Assembly (NCBI GenBank): GCA_003342895.1 | Contig: PTFA01000086.1 | Location: forward strand, 1,989,199-2,053,198 | Source of the DNA: Casuarius casuarius | Lineage: Eukaryota; Chordata; Aves; Casuariiformes; Casuariidae | Direction: 5' to 3' | DNA: 64,000 bases | Part shown: piece by piece, positions 1 through 11,337 of the stretch | Position numbering within the stretch: position 1 is the first letter of the stretch | Layout: each line of letters begins with the position of its first letter | Made by a program: the position numbers and the translations under genes | The notes under the pieces: generated by a model | Database searches by the model: none | Told to the model about the DNA's origin: nothing | What the model saw: only the letters and a program-made list of their open reading frames with translations

Positions 1-3000
1 TTTGTGCTTGCTGAGAATCCAGCTGTGTACACCACTCTTCAGTACAAGCTGTGTTTATTTATACACAGAAGCATATGTGTGCAAAACTACGCTTCTAATA
101 GGGCCAGCCTATGACGTAAAAGGACATTAATTCACTGTCTTGCTCTCATGTTCTCTCTCAGCCAATAATCATCTAATCACTCATACAAAGTGGAGCAATT
201 CCACAATCTGAGACAGCAAATGTCTCGATAACCCAATAGTTAGGGGCCTGGGACCAAAGCGTGGGTTCCTGTTCTTCCCAATTCAGAGCGTGGACCTGAT
301 GTCAAACCTATTGCATTCCGGATGACTGTGCCTCCATCATATTTCTGGCTATTCCCCCCCCCCCCCCTTTTTTGTACTCATGACCAGAAGCTGGCACAAT
401 TTTGCTGATGACATCTTGGTCAGAAATGACACATTTTTGAGTCTTACTGTCAACAAATCTGTTTGCTGATGGAAAAGAAAAAAAGTCTTTTAGATTGCTC
501 TGTTTTCTACCAAGATGGGAATCTTCCCCTTGCTGTGACCCTCCACAGCACAAGGACCAAAATGATTAGTAGGACATAAAAAAACTATTTCTATCAATAA
601 GAATTATTTCTTTGGGTCTACAGCACATTGGCACTTGAATGATAATGTAGTTACATTTTTTCTATAATAGATGTTTTTACACGCTATTGGTGCTGTGGAT
701 ATATGTCTCTTTCTGAGACTTTTGTCTGCAGAAGAAATCAAATGAACATAACCAAAGTGCACATTAGAAGAAAGACATTATATTAATGAGTGGTAGCACA
801 TATCAACAAGTTACTACTCAGTTAAAAAACTCATTCTAAAGGAATATCATAGTTAAAGCCTTTAAACATGTAGCTTTTCAAATGAGTTGGTCCATAAATG
901 GTTATTGTTATTAACTTGTATTTAATAGACAGTTCTTCTACAACAAAATTAACTCATAAAAAGACAAACTTTAACTTTACCAGTAAAAGATACTAAAGAC
1001 AAATACATTTCAGCACATTCACCAGTTATATTAAGATTCACACTCCATCCCAGTTTTCTCCCAATCCTGGAAATTAAATGCAATCCAAGGAAGTAAAAAA
1101 CCTGTGTACTCAGAGTTCACAACTGAGCCTTTCATTAAAACAGCAACATCAACAAATACCTGAAATAAATGAAGGGCAAATGTTATATGCTGTATCTAGT
1201 GAGTCATTCTTTCATATATATTGTTCTCTGTAACTGAGATTATATTCAGATGGGCTGGATTCCAATACTTTCATTAACATTGAACCAACCAATAGGATCA
1301 ATGTGTTTAACTACTAGTCAGTGCAAGTCAGGGTAGAAATTTCACCCAATCTAATTATTCCTTGTGATGTTATGGCAAGTATGGAAATGTATAATTACAG
1401 TGTAATTACACAGGGACTGTAAATTCGGTAAGTTGTAAATTCAAGGCTAAATTTCAAAATTAGGTCGTTTGAGTGGGTTCAAAATTAGGCAAAACCTGTT
1501 TGCTCGTCCCTGATAATTATGTTGTCAACTTCTCCAAAGCCAGGCACCTCTAAGGAGCATCCAGCTGTTTAATCAGACAAGCTGCTTGACCTGCATTCGG
1601 ATGGAAGTGAACTCCCCAATTACTGACTGATGGTTTCCTCTGAAAACAGTCATTTTGGTCTTATATGGTGTATAAGACTATTAGACAGCACCAGCAAGGC
1701 TACAGAAGGTTGCAAGGACTTATCCCTATTAGTCTGGGGACACCACATTTTGAAAGGATTGCATTTATACGTAATTCCACATGCTGCACTGGATAGGACT
1801 GTGTGTAGAGGGAGATATTTTTTGGCATGCCTGTAGTCAAACATCGTGTAAAGCCTGATCTTCTCCTGTTTACTGCAGATTACCCCAGTATACCTTGAAT
1901 AGGGTATCCTAAATAGGTTTGAACCTATTGCTGATTTACATCAGTGAGATTAGCATCAAATAAATACCCTGTCGCAGTAGGAAAAGCTTGCAGTTTAAGT
2001 GGCAATTTTAAATCCTGATGCAAAGAAAACACCTATCACAACGAGAAATTCATTTGTGTCAGTGCTGCAGAATCAGACTACAAACCAAAGGATTTCAAGA
2101 ATCTTTAAAAGCTACCTGGCTTAGGAATGGCAAGAGATAGTGGAGCTGTACTTGCATATGGTAGCTGTTGCCTGAATGCAGGATGCATAGGTAAAGCTGT
2201 ATTTTAAAAAGCAATAAGGAAGAGGGTCTATTTTGATCTGTTCCAGTAAGGCCCGCCCTGCTTTAAATATTTTTTTGTTCAACAAGTGTTTTATGGGGAA
2301 AAACGCCTACAAGCTTCTAAGCACACATCCATCTGCTGACCCAGCTGTGGATGCTAATATACATAATGGAAGAGAAATTTCCTGTTACAGATTCTTCTGT
2401 AAAGCTGCAGATCTTAATCCTTTGTTTTAGATACTGATTCAACAATTTTAATATCAATAATTAAACAAAACAAATTCATTTATTTCACCAGAACTAAAGC
2501 TCAAATAGATATCAGGCAATCGGTTCTGAATGGAGAATAAAAGGAAGCTTTCTTTTTTCTTCTTGACCTTTCTAATGGAATAACATTGTCACTGTGTTTT
2601 TAGGTAAGGCTATTTGCATAAATATGGAAGGAAAGTAAGCTTTAATATTAACGTTATCTCAAGTATAGAGAGGAAAGAGATTTTGATCTTGATTTGCAGT
2701 TATACTTTGTTCTGCATTGTCATTATTAAGGGATTTTAAAGTGAGAGTAAATAAAACTTTTTCCATTTAAAGCCCCGTTTAACTAGAACAGCGGTGTAAA
2801 GATGCCTTTAATATCTATGAGGATCAGATCTTTTTCATTTAAACATACAGCTGGTTTATTGTAGCTAGAACCAAACTTCTGATTGTAAAAACAGGTCTGG
2901 TTTTATATCCAAATTTAGCTTAGGTGGATAAAAAACAGGTGTTGCCTTACTTTTATTACTATAAATTAATGTTATCAGACTTGCTGACTCATGAAACTGA

Positions 3001-3440
3001 GGTTATAGCAATTTTAGCTATACTGAAAAATTAATCTATCATTTGAAGAATGCTGCACTATACTTTATTTTGTATTCCTCACTGAGTCCTCCTCTTATGT
3101 TATCCCCATATTTTGGCCTTGGAAGGTTTTAGCAGTGGGGTGATAAATATCAGACCATCCAATTTTGCTTCCCCTCAGTTTCAGAGATGCCTTTTGTTGT
3201 CTGTGGTAGGTGAAACCTCAAAAGTTGTAGAGCTGGAGTTCACATATATGCATCTATCTTCCTGATTTTGCAAGTTGGGCTAAAATTAGTAGTTGGGGAT
3301 TTCAAGCACTCCCGCTTCTGATTAGGCTGAGAACAGGATCTTCAGTAGCATTTTAGGCACTTCTGCTTGTGTCATTAACTGAAAACCAGAAGTATAATTT
3401 ACATATTATTTTTCCTGAGTTAAAATGTCAGTCAGGCCTA
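1..3440. other. AT-rich non-coding DNA
   Basis: No exon or gene is recognisable. Open frames here are under 85 codons and look like chance. The stretch holds a C14T6 homopolymer junction near 354 and two weak matches to one arm of sauropsid foldback repeats, near 1229-1255 (a word like GTAACTGAGAT) and 1931-1955 (GCTGATTTACATCAG). A faint tRNA-SINE-like stretch at about 231-296 (AATAGTTAGGG, then GGGTTCCTG) is too degraded to call. Confidence 0.7.
354..373 (+). repeat. C14-T6 homopolymer junction
   Basis: Fourteen C are followed directly by six T. The run is seen directly. Such runs are prone to sequencing and replication slippage, so exact lengths may be unreliable. Confidence 0.95.
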
Positions 3441-3477
3441 TATTGATGGGGCCGTTTCTTGGGAGCAGACACAGTCC

Positions 3478-3772
3478 GTGCCTGAGCGCGGCGCGGTGGC
3501 ACCCACCCCCCGGGCTGCCAGGCTGCAGTCCCGACTTCCCCTCACAATCGCTTCTCTGCTGGCTTGCCTTTTTTCACATCTATTCCTATCTCCTTCTTTT
3601 GTAGTCCAACGATATTAACCTTTTTCTCTAGCTTTTACATGCACTCCCGAGAAGCGAACCATGCCTTCACGTGGCTGTCGCTTCGCTTGCAGCAGCGAGC
3701 GCCGCTGTTTTGCAGAGAAGCAGCTGCACTGCCGAGGTGGCGAGCGGAGCAGGTGCGCAGGTGTTTGCGGGA
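3478..3772. other. CpG-rich patch
   Basis: GC-rich sequence with many CpG dinucleotides (for example GAGCGCGGCGCGG near 3484) stands out from the AT-rich flanks. It has two parts, about 3478-3540 and 3645-3772, separated by a pyrimidine-rich tract. The second part overlaps the candidate exon ending at 3847. It could be a small CpG island with promoter activity, or a patch raised by GC-biased gene conversion. Sequence alone does not decide. Confidence 0.5.
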
Positions 3773-3847
3773 ACATGTGTTTCACTCAGTTCTTCCATTA
3801 CTCTGCACTTTGAACATTTCCCTTATCATATCTATCAAGGAAGTAAA
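3605..3847 (+). other. Candidate unrecognised internal exon
   Basis: A pyrimidine-rich tract (about 3568-3602) ends in an acceptor AG at 3603-3604. A second acceptor AG lies at 3630-3631 after TTTTTCTCT. The block ends at a consensus donor, AAA|GTAAGT, with the GT at 3848-3849. One frame is open through the whole block and meets a stop only at 3849-3851, inside the presumed intron. The peptide runs from about SREANHAFTWLSLRLQQR to SLIISIKEV, and I do not recognise it. This geometry is typical of a coding exon. However, part of the block is GC-rich, which favours chance open frames, and no partner exon was identified. Support is moderate to weak. Confidence 0.22.
3661..3813 (+). other. Candidate 50-residue cysteine-rich small ORF
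   Basis: An ATG with A at -3 (ACCATGC) opens 50 codons ending in TGA at 3811-3813. The peptide begins MPSRGCRFACSSERRC and carries seven cysteines, at residues 6, 10, 16, 24, 32, 36 and 40. There is no hydrophobic signal peptide at the start, so secretion is not supported. It lies in a different frame from the open frame of the surrounding candidate exon. Cysteine codons are common in this GC-rich stretch, so chance is the likelier explanation. Confidence 0.1.
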
Positions 3848-3859
3848 GTAAGTTTTACT

Positions 3860-4760
3860 ATGAATGTCACCTCAGCTATTCAGAAAAGGAGATGTGAATT
3901 CAGATTTTCACTAGTGTGTAGGCCCCTCTCGACTTTACTGGCAACACGAAAGGGCCTTAGAGTACAAGTGTGATTTTCACCCTTTCAGGGCCTCTTCCCA
4001 TTGCTGCATAGTTTAAAGGGCCTTAATCTTTGTTTTTACCTCCAGAATGTGCATCAACCCTCTATCTAAACTCTAAAGTCCAAGAGTATCTTCACAATCT
4101 AATTATGCAGCAATGAACACCATGAATATATTTTTATTTTTGCTAGTGCCTTGCTGGGCTGATGAATAAAATTCCATAGACTCTAATAAACCACAGAAGG
4201 ATAATTTAGAATTATGTCCCATGGAAAGCCTCGGTAAATAATAAAAGCATAAATACACACTGGCAAGCTAATGTTATCCACTGCGGGAGACATTTAGAAA
4301 TGAGAACCTACATCTGTGCACAATAACACATGTTCAGTCGTGGATCTCTCTTTGCATTCACACATGTGATTGAAGGTACAAATTTAGAGCCTGCTCGATG
4401 CACACATCATCATTACGGACCGGTTTCCACACTACAAAGATTTACTCATGTTTGCTAAACCTAGGTGGGTATACTTTCTTTCCTGTATTAGTCAAGTGCA
4501 AATGAATGAACAGAAACAGATTAAATGGCAACTCTAATTAAGCAGCTTATATGTCACAGCATACGAACGTCAACATATTGTTTTAGCTACTGCAAATTAT
4601 CAGTACTAAAGTTCTGTAACTGGTAGTCTAAATTTCCTCATTATTCTGACTAAGGACAAAAGATTAGACAAAGAAAGAAGCAGGGTAAAGGTGCCTGATT
4701 ACAAACAATGCTTTAATGAATAATAATATTCTGCATTTCAGGGCTGTTTCCCAGATCTTC
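3860..4760. other. Non-coding; possible cis-regulatory block
   Basis: No coding signal is seen. The part from about 4080 to 4560 is low in repeats and holds two TAATTA homeodomain cores (4100-4105 and 4535-4540, the second as CTCTAATTAAGCAG). This mixed, non-repetitive texture is common in conserved non-coding elements. Conservation itself cannot be seen here, so the regulatory reading is inference. Confidence 0.3.
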
Positions 4761-4769
4761 ACATGTCAG

Positions 4770-5115
4770 GGAATGCAAATCGAGAGCTCCGGCGAGCTCC
4801 GGGGAGCCACGCTGCCGCGCACCTGCAGAGCACCAGGCCCGCAGGTTGCCCAGGGCTTTTCGGTGGTTATAAACTGAGCCCTGCAAGGGAAGGAAGAGCC
4901 ATTTGGCTCGTTTGGTTCGTGCATGTAGGGATGTGGGCTGTGCTCATCGCTGTGGGCTCCGAGAGCTTTTCCTACACATCAGGAGAGAGAGGAGTCTGCC
5001 CCGCGCGAGGGCAGGTAGGCAGGGAGCGGCCGGCAGCCTCGGCACCCGGCAGCCTCGGCACAGGTCTTCTCCTCTCACGCCTTCCCCTTCCCTTCTCCTC
5101 CCCTCTCGCCCGCTA
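4770..5115. other. CpG-rich patch with TATA-like box
   Basis: GC-rich sequence carries CpG clusters near 4780-4830 and 4995-5060. A TATAAA lies near 4868 (GTTATAAACTGAG), which would suit a promoter reading rightwards. A 16-bp tandem duplication sits at 5031-5062. The plus-strand frame 4763-5263 (166 codons) has one hydrophobic stretch, AIWLVWFVHVGMWAVLIAV. It has no family match I know, and it is partly shared with another open frame on the same strand and one on the opposite strand. Confidence 0.4.
5031..5062 (+). repeat. 16-bp tandem duplication
   Basis: The unit CGGCAGCCTCGGCACC at 5031-5046 is repeated at 5047-5062 with one change at the last base. It is seen directly and is probably a replication-slippage product inside the CpG-rich patch. 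Confidence 0.95.
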
Positions 5116-5119
5116 TTGT

Positions 5120-5850
5120 CTGTCATCGAATTTCCACAGCAACAAAAGCACAAATTTCACTTTCTGGCCTTTACGGAGCTTGATGGGGAGACCTTCAGTG
5201 CGCGCAGTTGTTCTGCTTTTAACTTATTTTTGCAAAGCAGGTATTTTTCCAACCAAGAATTAGAGAGAGTGGCCTCAGGCTAAATTGCAGGGAGTCCCAA
5301 ATGAGTGAACCCTTTGAGGGGAGAATCACTGAAGAAGAAAATGAAGATGACAAGGCTGTTGCTTCTTAATAAACATTATCACATTTTCACCATGCATTAT
5401 TTATTACTTTTCTTTCACTGATTTATGTTCTAAAACATTTAATCTAATATGTATAACTGTATATACATATATACACATATTTAATTCTCTCTTTTTTTCC
5501 TAAACCAAGCTCAACTTAGAGCTCCTTCTGCACTTCTGCACTGTTAAATTAAAATGTTAATTTTGGCAAAATTTTCCCTTCCTTTCCCAATCAGAACATA
5601 AATATGATTAAATTAAGGGCATTTGATTGAATACTGTAGTGTTGTGTGTTTTCCGAAGTGAAGAGAGAACTCTGTAATCGGTCCTAGCATATCTATCTGT
5701 GCCGCCTGCGGGTTTTTTAACCTTATTCTCTACCAGCAATTTCATCTGCTTATAACCTGCTTTTGTGTCAAGGCACGGGGGAAGGTTATTAGCATCTTTT
5801 GCAACGTACAGAAGACCTGATACATGAACTGCAGCCCCAAACCCCCCGAG
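5120..5850. other. Non-coding DNA
   Basis: The stretch is AT-rich, with a TA/CA-rich tract near 5448-5483. Frames on the minus strand between 5608 and 6215 overlap each other and the next CpG patch, and do not resemble any protein I know. Confidence 0.7.
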
Positions 5851-6240
5851 GGAAGCGGGTTCCCCAGCGGGCTCTGCTCTGGCAGCAACGCGGACGGTTG
5901 GCGAGAGGAGCCCGTGCATCCCCCGGGCTCCAGCAAAGCCTTGCCTTAAGTTTGGGGAAATCTGCAGAAACCCGCAACCTTCCTGCATGCAATAGAAAAA
6001 AAGAGTAGACGGGGCTGAAGCCGTGGCAGCAGGGCGCTCTGCGGCGGGCGGCGAGGCCTGCGTGCCCCACGGAGGTGCTGGGGGGCACCGCGTGCATAAG
6101 CAAACACGGGGCAGCGAACTCCCCTTGTTGCTCCGGCTCCTCTGGCTGCCGCAGCAGGAAACCTTTCCGCGAGCAAAGCACGAAGACCGAAGCCCTGTAC
6201 TTGCGGGGACCGCATGTCTTGGAGAAAACTGCTCGTGATT
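5850..6240. other. CpG-rich patch
   Basis: CpG-dense sequence (for example GCTCTGCGGCGGGCGGCGAG near 6037) lies between AT-rich flanks. At least five short frames overlap here on both strands, as expected when GC content removes stop codons. None is recognisable. It could be an unmethylated CpG island, but no TATA box or initiator stands out. Confidence 0.5.
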
Positions 6241-6990
6241 ACTTTAGCAGCACTTGCAGGTGGCCCAAAAGGTCAAATATTCCAGCCCAGGACTCTCCTG
6301 TCTCTTATTTTACTTTATGGTCAGCTAGACTATTTTTATTCTGAGATCTGCTGCTGTCCAGTAAATATATAACTTTGTTACTATCCAAGCCTGCTCCAGA
6401 ATGATACCTTTGTGGACACTAAAAACAATTTAATGGCATGTCACAATAGCAATTCACTCTGCTAATAGCCCGGCTCAATAATACTATATTGCATAAACCT
6501 CCTTCAGTCTTCTGACAAATAATTCACCTTTATGCACTCTGCAGCAAGCTCCATTTCACTAACAAATATATTTTTCCCCTATACCTACAAATAAATATCC
6601 AGCATCTTCTTACTGTAACATCAGCTGTTCCTTTGGATGAGGTCAGCAGCACCATATTTCTACCACGAATCACCTATCTCCATCACAGCCTTAGAGACTA
6701 TCAGGTTTTAACTGGCACATCAAATCATAGAGAAGGGTGCAGGGAATAAAATCTTGGAAAAAATATGTACATTTTGATATGTCTCACAAGCAGCAGCAGT
6801 GAAAAGTTTAAATACTCTGTATGTCAGGGCAGCCTTAAACAAATGTTTATGGGCTTTGCTTTTGCAAGCATAAGTATTTGGGTAAGCACAAACCTCAAGA
6901 TGTCTCTTGCTTAAAATGCAGTGAAAACTCGCAGAGCAGGCAGGCATTCTCCTGCCATCCTGCTGGATTTATTTCTGTTTTAGGGAGACT
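6240..6990. other. Non-coding; possible cis-regulatory block
   Basis: A repeat-free, AT-leaning stretch has SOX-like (CACAAT near 6442) and homeodomain-like words spread through about 6290-6600. No exon is recognisable. The enhancer reading is a guess that needs a cross-species alignment. Confidence 0.25.
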
Positions 6991-7004
6991 GCCTGCTCAA
7001 GGAG

Positions 7005-7055
7005 AGCTCTGCGGGGTCCGCGGCACGGTGCGAGCAAACGCGGAACGGATCCTCC
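7005..7055. other. Short CpG cluster
   Basis: A 50-bp cluster of CpG sites (GGGGTCCGCGGCACGG, then GCAAACGCGGAACGG) stands in otherwise ordinary sequence. It is too short for a standard CpG-island call, but it belongs to the series of patches in the first 17 kb. Confidence 0.45.
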
Positions 7056-7059
7056 ACAA

Positions 7060-9020
7060 GTTACTGAGGGTGGCTTTCTACCTTGATCTGAGGAGGGTCA
7101 GACCTGTTAAAACCACATGCTCTTTTAACGCCACAGCTGGCTCTGATGTTTGGGACTGGCCAGCTCAAAGAGCTTGCAGGAGATGGATCCAGTTTTCCCC
7201 TCCGTGACTGGCACAAATCCATCTCACAACAGCAATAATCTAAAGTTTTTACCATTTCTGGCTGCTCGGTAGCTTCATATGAAATGAGCTTAATGTTCTC
7301 AGTCTCCTTCCTATTCCAGGTTAGGAGAAAGTCTTGTTGAATAAATGATCAATGATGATTCTCGAAAAGAAGCCTATAGTTGCCTATAGAAGCCTATATA
7401 CTGGGGGGCAGTGTGGATTATAGGGGTATTATCACTTTGTCTACTGCTACTGTTCCGTAAATTAAAGAAGTATTTATCTTTTCACGACGTCTGAGTTCAC
7501 GTTGAAAGACAGAAAAGAAAAAATGTAAATCTTACAGGTACAGACAGAATTTCTTCTATATTTTTATTTTGCTATGTTACCTGCTTACATTTAGTATAAA
7601 CTCCTACATTCCTAGAAATGAGACTCAAGTGATATATTTAGAAATAGGATCAGCTATCAAAATCTATTTTTCTTCAAAAGCCTAAGTAGAATCTGCTAAA
7701 AAAACAACTGCATCCTGTTTCTTTAAGAGCTACTCTAAAATGTTGTGGCAAAAAAGGCCATTTTTGTAGAAGAAACTATTTGTATCAAATATCATGAGAA
7801 AATAAGTGCATCATGACAATTTTGAACATCTTTTATGATTTGATTGTCAGTAATGAGGCCCACAGGAGAGTGATAAATGTGCAGCACGAAAAATATCTAT
7901 TTCACTTAGATAGCAAATTATGCAACTCAGTGCTTGATAGCACTTGGCAAAATACAAATGTAGTTGAATGGAATTGAAATTGTTGCTCTTTGCCTAAGAC
8001 ACAGGTAATATCACCAGGGGTCCTGTCTTTAGATATTTATAAGAGCTAAGAGTTTAAGTAATAGTAGCAGTAATACAAAATTACCTTTAAACATTGAAAA
8101 CATTTTTACTTTGTTACAGGGTGTAATTTACACTTTTTCTCTAATGGCTTACATACTGAAAATGATATACTAATGCAATTTTTCAAATTTAGTTACCTTT
8201 TTGTGTTCTAAAATTATATGCTCTTTCTTTTCCCTGTTTGTCACTCTTCAGATCCCATTTAATTCCATGTTCATAGAGTTCCACAATTTATCTACTTGTC
8301 ATAAAAGTTTTCTAAACTTTTAAAAATACAAAATACTTCCAATAAACTCTGACAAAAATGCTTCCAGCTCAACTTTCAGAAATTTTTCAATTTTGTTTTG
8401 AACTATTACCATACATTTTGTTGTTGCTGTGAAATTTTTCATACAGTGACATCAAGCGAGGGAAGGGAAAAATGATCAGGGAAGAGATTCACTCAAACCA
8501 TTTGTATTATCCTGTCTCTTCACTTATAGATTTATATTCCTGCTTATCCTATGTAGAAGGGTAGGAAGATAAACACAGGAAAGTGCTGTATAGCTGTGTC
8601 TCAGGGCAGGATGGGAAATGAATTTCCTCTCCTGTGAGAACTTTCCAGATTTAAAAATTTTCCCTATTCCAAATCAGGAAGAAAAGTTTACATGTCTAGC
8701 TAATTAAAAAAAAAAAAAAAAAAAAAGATTACTTGAGGTATCTAATTTTGATCATTCTGAATTATTTTCTCCTGATGCTGATGTTTTTATGTATTCATTC
8801 TTTTCTTTGACAGGCATTTGTCCTCCAGTTAACTTGAATTTCTAAACCAAGTTGTTTCTACTTAAATGTTGTGGAAACAGGCCATTTGGACATCAGATAC
8901 CTTCAATATTTTAAAAATGGTAGTTCTCGCACTGGGCCTACTTATTTCTCCCTGACAATTTCATGACCACNATACCAAAAGTCTCATTGATCAAAAAGTC
9001 ACCAAACGCCAGCCTGTTCC
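7060..9020. other. AT-rich non-coding DNA
   Basis: No exon is recognised. Near 7369-7398 the word GCCTATA occurs three times about 10 bp apart. An A21 run lies at 8706-8726 without SINE-like sequence in front of it that I can identify. The first isolated N is at 8971. The stretch 7740-8010 is repeat-free with an enhancer-like texture (AATTATGCAACTC near 7916), but this is weak. Confidence 0.7.
8706..8726 (+). repeat. Poly(A) run, A21
   Basis: Twenty-one consecutive A. No retrotransposed body is recognisable upstream and no target-site duplication stands out, so it may be a plain mononucleotide repeat. Confidence 0.95.
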
Positions 9021-9023
9021 TAT

Positions 9024-9276
9024 CACGGCTTTTTGGAGAGGTCAGGGGCTGTGAGCGAGGAGGAGGAGAAGGAGGCTCCTGCCCTACTCTGGAGAAGGGC
9101 AGGGATGGGGCCACGTGGATCGTGCAACCCGGTCCGTGGTCGTGCAAGTGGGGCACTTGCATCGGTAGCTACTAATTTGGGGTTTTCGTAGTGTTGCACG
9201 TGGTTCGAATGGTGATGCCATCCCGGGGGCATCAGTGCTGCTGCCGGACACAGAGGTGCGCGCGCAAACACGGCCG
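9024..9276. other. CpG-rich patch
   Basis: I count about 18 CpG sites in roughly 253 bp, close to random expectation for this GC content and therefore not depleted as in bulk methylated vertebrate DNA. It includes CACGTGG-type E-box words (near 9110 and 9198) and GTGCGCGCGCAAACACGG near 9255. A hairpin lies at 9143-9161. Open frames occur on both strands and none is recognisable. Confidence 0.5.
9143..9161 (+). repeat. 8-bp inverted repeat with 3-nt loop
   Basis: TGCAAGTG (9143-9150) is followed by GGG and its exact reverse complement CACTTGCA (9154-9161). It lies inside a CpG-rich patch. It could form a small hairpin or act as a palindromic binding site. Chance cannot be excluded at this length. 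Confidence 0.9.
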
Positions 9277-9279
9277 CAC

Positions 9280-11330
9280 TGTGCTCTATGGACCTCTTAC
9301 AAGAGAAAAGCTACAGAAGAGAAAAGGTCGAGGGCAATGTAGAACAGCTAACAAGTGAAACCCAGGTTCCGGCCATCTGCAGCTATTAAAAGATGCCATT
9401 CGTATGGCATATGAGAAGAGGTGTTAGCCTCACAGTTCCCAGCCAAATTTTAATGTGGGTAATGACCCACATTGCTGCATTCCCCTAAAAAGCTCAGCTT
9501 GACACACCATTTTATACCTTTTGGCATTGACTTGCTCTGTTCTATTGAACAGTTGCCTTTTTCACCCCACGCAGGACCTGCCAGCAGTAATGGACAATGT
9601 TATTGTCAGGTCCTAAAAATCTGTCACCTGCATCTTTTATTGCTTTGCATAACTTTGTCTGGAGTCCAGGGGAGCTTCTATCTTTTCATGTCTGCTATTC
9701 TTATCTTTCTGGCGTCAAATTACAGCTTCCTGGGACCTTTGTGGGTCTAGTCCTATTCCAAACAAGGCAGGAAGCTATTCAATCTTTTTTAATTCTCCAT
9801 TTCCTTTTCATGTAACTGTAAACTTATACCATAGGATCCCAGAAAACTGAGGAGTATTTAAAGAACCTAAAAAAGCTAATACATAGTTACTGGGATTAAC
9901 AAAAGCTCCACAGAACTAGGAATCAAAATTCCTAAAAATCACAGCCCCAATGTACAATTGTGAATGAAAATAGGCAGCAGTATTTTTATGAGAGCACATA
10001 TACAAGTGCCTAACGCAGTTGTAAATAAGACATTTAAACAACTAGGGTATTTGCAATCCCAATGGAAATCTCATGGGGGAAGCTGTTGACAAATTAAAGC
10101 CACTATTGCTACTCTTACATTAACTTTTGTATCCAAAACACATCATTAGGTGATATTTCATGGCATAAAACTCTTACCTGATTAAAGATTGATTCGAAAT
10201 GGAAGACTCTTACGTGAATATATAGTCCCATTGGGTTAGAGCTGGGAGAATCTTTTGGAATAAATATATTCATTGAAAAATGGTTTTGTTTCCTCTGTCT
10301 CAAAATTGTCCATTTTCACAGATATTCTCATCTTTATAAATAAATAATCTGTTGAAAGTATTCGCTCAATGATTACTATGGATACTTTAGTTTACTTTTG
10401 AGCAGTTTGTTGCATATCTTCAATATTTAAAATGCAGGTAGTTATGATTGGATTTTTTCTTGCTCTCAGACAAGGGCAACGTTTCAAATTACATTCCCAG
10501 TACCTCTTACTCTGAATTTAAAATGTGTTTTAGCAAAATGCTGCAATATCATTTTTAAAAGTGTGCATTATTGGGAAGCTAACAGAAAGCTCCTGAAGAT
10601 CTGAATAAGGAATCAATTGTCTTTTTTGGCCAAAGCTGTATTCAAAATATTACTGGGGAGTTCAAAGCAGGTATTTTGTCCTACTCATGGTGCTCTGCTC
10701 ACAGACACTTCTGTGCATTTCAGAAGGGGGCAGCATTTAGAAGAAGGCTGCCACTGTCACTAAGACAAACAAATGTCTCGAGTTTCCTAAAGAGCACGAC
10801 ATCTCACACTTTTCCTTACATTATATGCCTCTTTTCTAAAATAATTGCAGCTAAAAAGTCCAGCGTTCTAGACAGTGTCACCTGAAGGCTTTAGAAAAAA
10901 AAAATCTGCTTGAAATAATATTTAAAATTCTCTTCCTCAAACACAAAGGAAATTTCAAGTTAAAGCTGAAAATCTGGCTGGAAACCATGTCCTTAAATCA
11001 ACCTACCTCTCCTTAGCTTTGCAGGGAATCTCACACGCTGTACTAATGCCATATGTGCCACAGCACACAGGAATAATGGGGTGAGCTGAGGACAGTGTCA
11101 CACCATACTGAGTTACTCTTAATGCAAAATTTCTTCCTCGCTTTTAAGAGGGTAGCTTAGATCCTTGCCAAAATTGTACCTTTAAAAAAAATATATACAC
11201 TGTGGAAAAAAAAAAGCGGCATGGAGAGCATACCACTTCTGGAAATAAAAACGGGAAGAGTTCCTGCAAGTGGGATGAATTCGCCTTTCAGATATGTGTA
11301 AACTGAATAAACCCGAAGGAAGCAAAGGGA
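9280..11330. other. AT-rich non-coding DNA
   Basis: No coding or known repeat signal is convincing. A short perfect hairpin lies at 9452-9473. The frame starting near 9472 (92 codons) encodes a hydrophobic peptide of no known family and looks like chance. Confidence 0.7.
9452..9473 (+). repeat. 9-bp perfect hairpin
   Basis: AATGTGGGT (9452-9460), the loop AATG, and the exact reverse complement ACCCACATT (9465-9473). Seen directly. The stem is too short for a microRNA precursor. Confidence 0.92.
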
Positions 11331-11337
11331 GCAATGA

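Noticed and set aside
4763..5263. 166-codon plus-strand frame with a hydrophobic segment
   Set aside because: It sits largely in a CpG-rich patch with overlapping frames and has no family resemblance. The hydrophobic run alone does not support a membrane protein.
8706..8726. Retroposon poly(A) tail
   Set aside because: No element body or target-site duplication could be seen before the A21 run.
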